Source of the DNA: Aquiflexum lacus
GTDB lineage: Bacteria; Bacteroidota; Bacteroidia; Cytophagales; Cyclobacteriaceae
Length of the DNA: 64,000 nucleotides
Assembly (NCBI RefSeq): GCF_015476655.1
Contig: NZ_JABFHF010000030.1
Location: 1-64,000, forward strand
Direction: 5' to 3'
Both the position numbers and the translations under genes were made by a program. Below the pieces are notes generated by a model that worked only from the letters and a program-made list of their open reading frames with translations, made no database searches and was not told the origin of the DNA. Shown here in pieces: positions 63,116 to 64,000 of this stretch (position 1 is its first letter; every line of letters begins with the position of its first letter).

Positions 63116-63940
63116 TCAGATGTGTTTGAGCGCAAAATCGTTTGCAAGGTCAATCTCTGCAAACTTGTTATCACGAATGTTCATGATAGCCCCGGCATTA
63201 CGCAGTACAAGATCAATTTCCCATTTTTGCTCACGTGATTTCCTTCGGTCGAACTTGTGGTTGTGTCCAAACAGTAGCACATTGACACGGCCTTTGAGAA
63301 TTCTTAATAGTTTTTCCCGCTGCTTGAGCTTCATAAACTGGTAGTCATATGGACCAGGGGCACCTGTGCTTATTGGGTATTCAAATGGCTCATGGTGCAG
63401 GTAAACAACAATCACTGCATTGCTGTCGGCCTTCTCGATATCGTTGAGTGCCTTGTTTAGTGCTAAAAGCTGCCTGCGCTTAATTTTACCGCAGGCAGAG
63501 AAGTTATTGTACATACCCTCATTTGAATCGAGCCCTACAAAGAAGTACGAACCGTATTGGTGTACGAGAGGCCAGCTTAGTAGGTGATTTTCATCTTCAC
63601 TGTAGTAATGTTTCCCTTGAGGTAGTAGATCGCTAAAGATGTTGCTGAACATGGTCAGGTTAGCATTATTGAGCTGAGGGTTATATCCATTCTTCTTCTG
63701 ATCGTGATTGCCTGGACAGATGAGCATTTCGAAGCCTGCATTCGCAAGCTTTTGAAGTTGGATCTTGTGCTCTGTCATTTCGTCTTCGAGCGCATCTTCA
63801 ACAAGGTCGCCTGTGTTGATGATCAAGGGTTTTTCACTCACTCCTTCATAATAGTCGATTATCTTGTTTATGAATTTGCCGATGCGGTCTTTACGCTCAG
63901 AGGCCTGGTACTGTAAATCACTAATGTGGATAATTTTCAT
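63116..63940 (-). CDS. calcineurin-like metallophosphoesterase
   Basis: 274 residues with all metallophosphoesterase motifs: HISDLQ (about 5-10), NTGDLVED (about 42-49), GNHDQ (about 76-80), LHHEPF and FGHNHKFD. The enzyme is expected to hydrolyse phosphodiesters or phosphomonoesters with two metal ions. The best-known relatives include cyclic-nucleotide and DNA-repair (SbcD/Mre11) types; the short length without a capping domain does not decide. It stands alone beside the defence island. Confidence 0.88.
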   Translation of the reverse strand: MKIIHISDLQYQASERKDRIGKFINKIIDYYEGVSEKPLIINTGDLVEDALEDEMTEHKIQLQKLANAGFEMLICPGNHDQKKNGYNPQLNNANLTMFSNIFSDLLPQGKHYYSEDENHLLSWPLVHQYGSYFFVGLDSNEGMYNNFSACGKIKRRQLLALNKALNDIEKADSNAVIVVYLHHEPFEYPISTGAPGPYDYQFMKLKQREKLLRILKGRVNVLLFGHNHKFDRRKSREQKWEIDLVLRNAGAIMNIRDNKFAEIDLANDFALKHI

Positions 63941-64000
63941 TTCAGAAATATTAAATTATTTCATATGTAAATATTGACAAGATGAAGCATTTGAACCAAG

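Noticed and set aside
1-64000. tRNA or rRNA genes
   Set aside because: No cloverleaf or rRNA-like segments were noticed by eye; a covariance-model search was not possible.

Overview
The window looks like a chromosomal segment of a Bacteroidota bacterium, most likely a cytophagalean of the Cyclobacteriaceae/Algoriphagus kind; that placement is my inference. The signs are -7 boxes of the TAnnTTTG type, an ExbB/ExbD/TonB cluster with a plugless beta-barrel and a giant TPR protein, a SPOR protein, DUF2911, split transketolase, a GH99/WbsX-like secreted protein, a Tat-exported Gfo/Idh/MocA oxidoreductase and low GC. No rRNA, tRNA or CRISPR array was recognised.

Layout. (1) 0.1-10.8 kb: a tightly packed minus-strand operon holA > TPR > beta-barrel > SPOR > exbB > exbD > tonB-like > folC > trmB, with a good promoter just upstream of holA. 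(2) 10.8-27.4 kb: mostly housekeeping and metabolism: a TPR protein, universal stress protein, 2-hydroxyacid dehydrogenase, DUF2911, CAT-like acyltransferase, Nudix, a phosphoserine-phosphatase/SerA fusion, a RES-Xre toxin-antitoxin pair, FAH-family enzyme, M23 peptidase, Bcp, transketolase halves, a GH99-like protein and a DnaQ/GIY-YIG fusion. (3) 27.4-30.07 kb: repeat-rich DNA around an oxidoreductase gene: a ~150-bp tandem repeat with an inverted partner at the left window edge, a nested perfect palindrome, and a phased CAGTNNN heptad array facing an ACTG array. (4) 30.07-34 kb: mpl, an ExoX-like exonuclease and two secreted unknowns. (5) 34-50.1 kb: an accessory run of small, mostly minus-strand genes (AraC, NmrA, serine hydrolases, ECF sigma, DUF5996, Fer4_19, Crp/Fnr, esterase, EreA-like, two VOC proteins, membrane proteins, DUF1801). 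It contains a segmental duplication in which each copy has lost what the other kept.

(6) 50.2-62.3 kb: a defence island between two direct copies of a ~60-bp sequence. It holds a type I restriction-modification operon on the minus strand (hsdM > rhuM-like > hsdS > UDG-like > four-helix-bundle > HipA-like kinase > DUF3037 > hsdR). Upstream of it lies an AT-rich AAA ATPase + DUF4435 pair that looks like a PARIS (AriA/AriB) system. The HipA-like/DUF3037 pair sits between the real hsdR start and a second, decayed 51-bp copy of that start, so it appears to be a cassette inserted at the 5' end of hsdR. (7) 62.3-64 kb: a truncated small gene, palindromes and a metallophosphoesterase.

The most promising material for something new is the kinase/DUF3037 cassette with its duplicated hsdR start, together with the UDG-like and four-helix-bundle genes co-transcribed with the R-M system. 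All functional statements rest on motifs and family recognition by eye; no database search was run.
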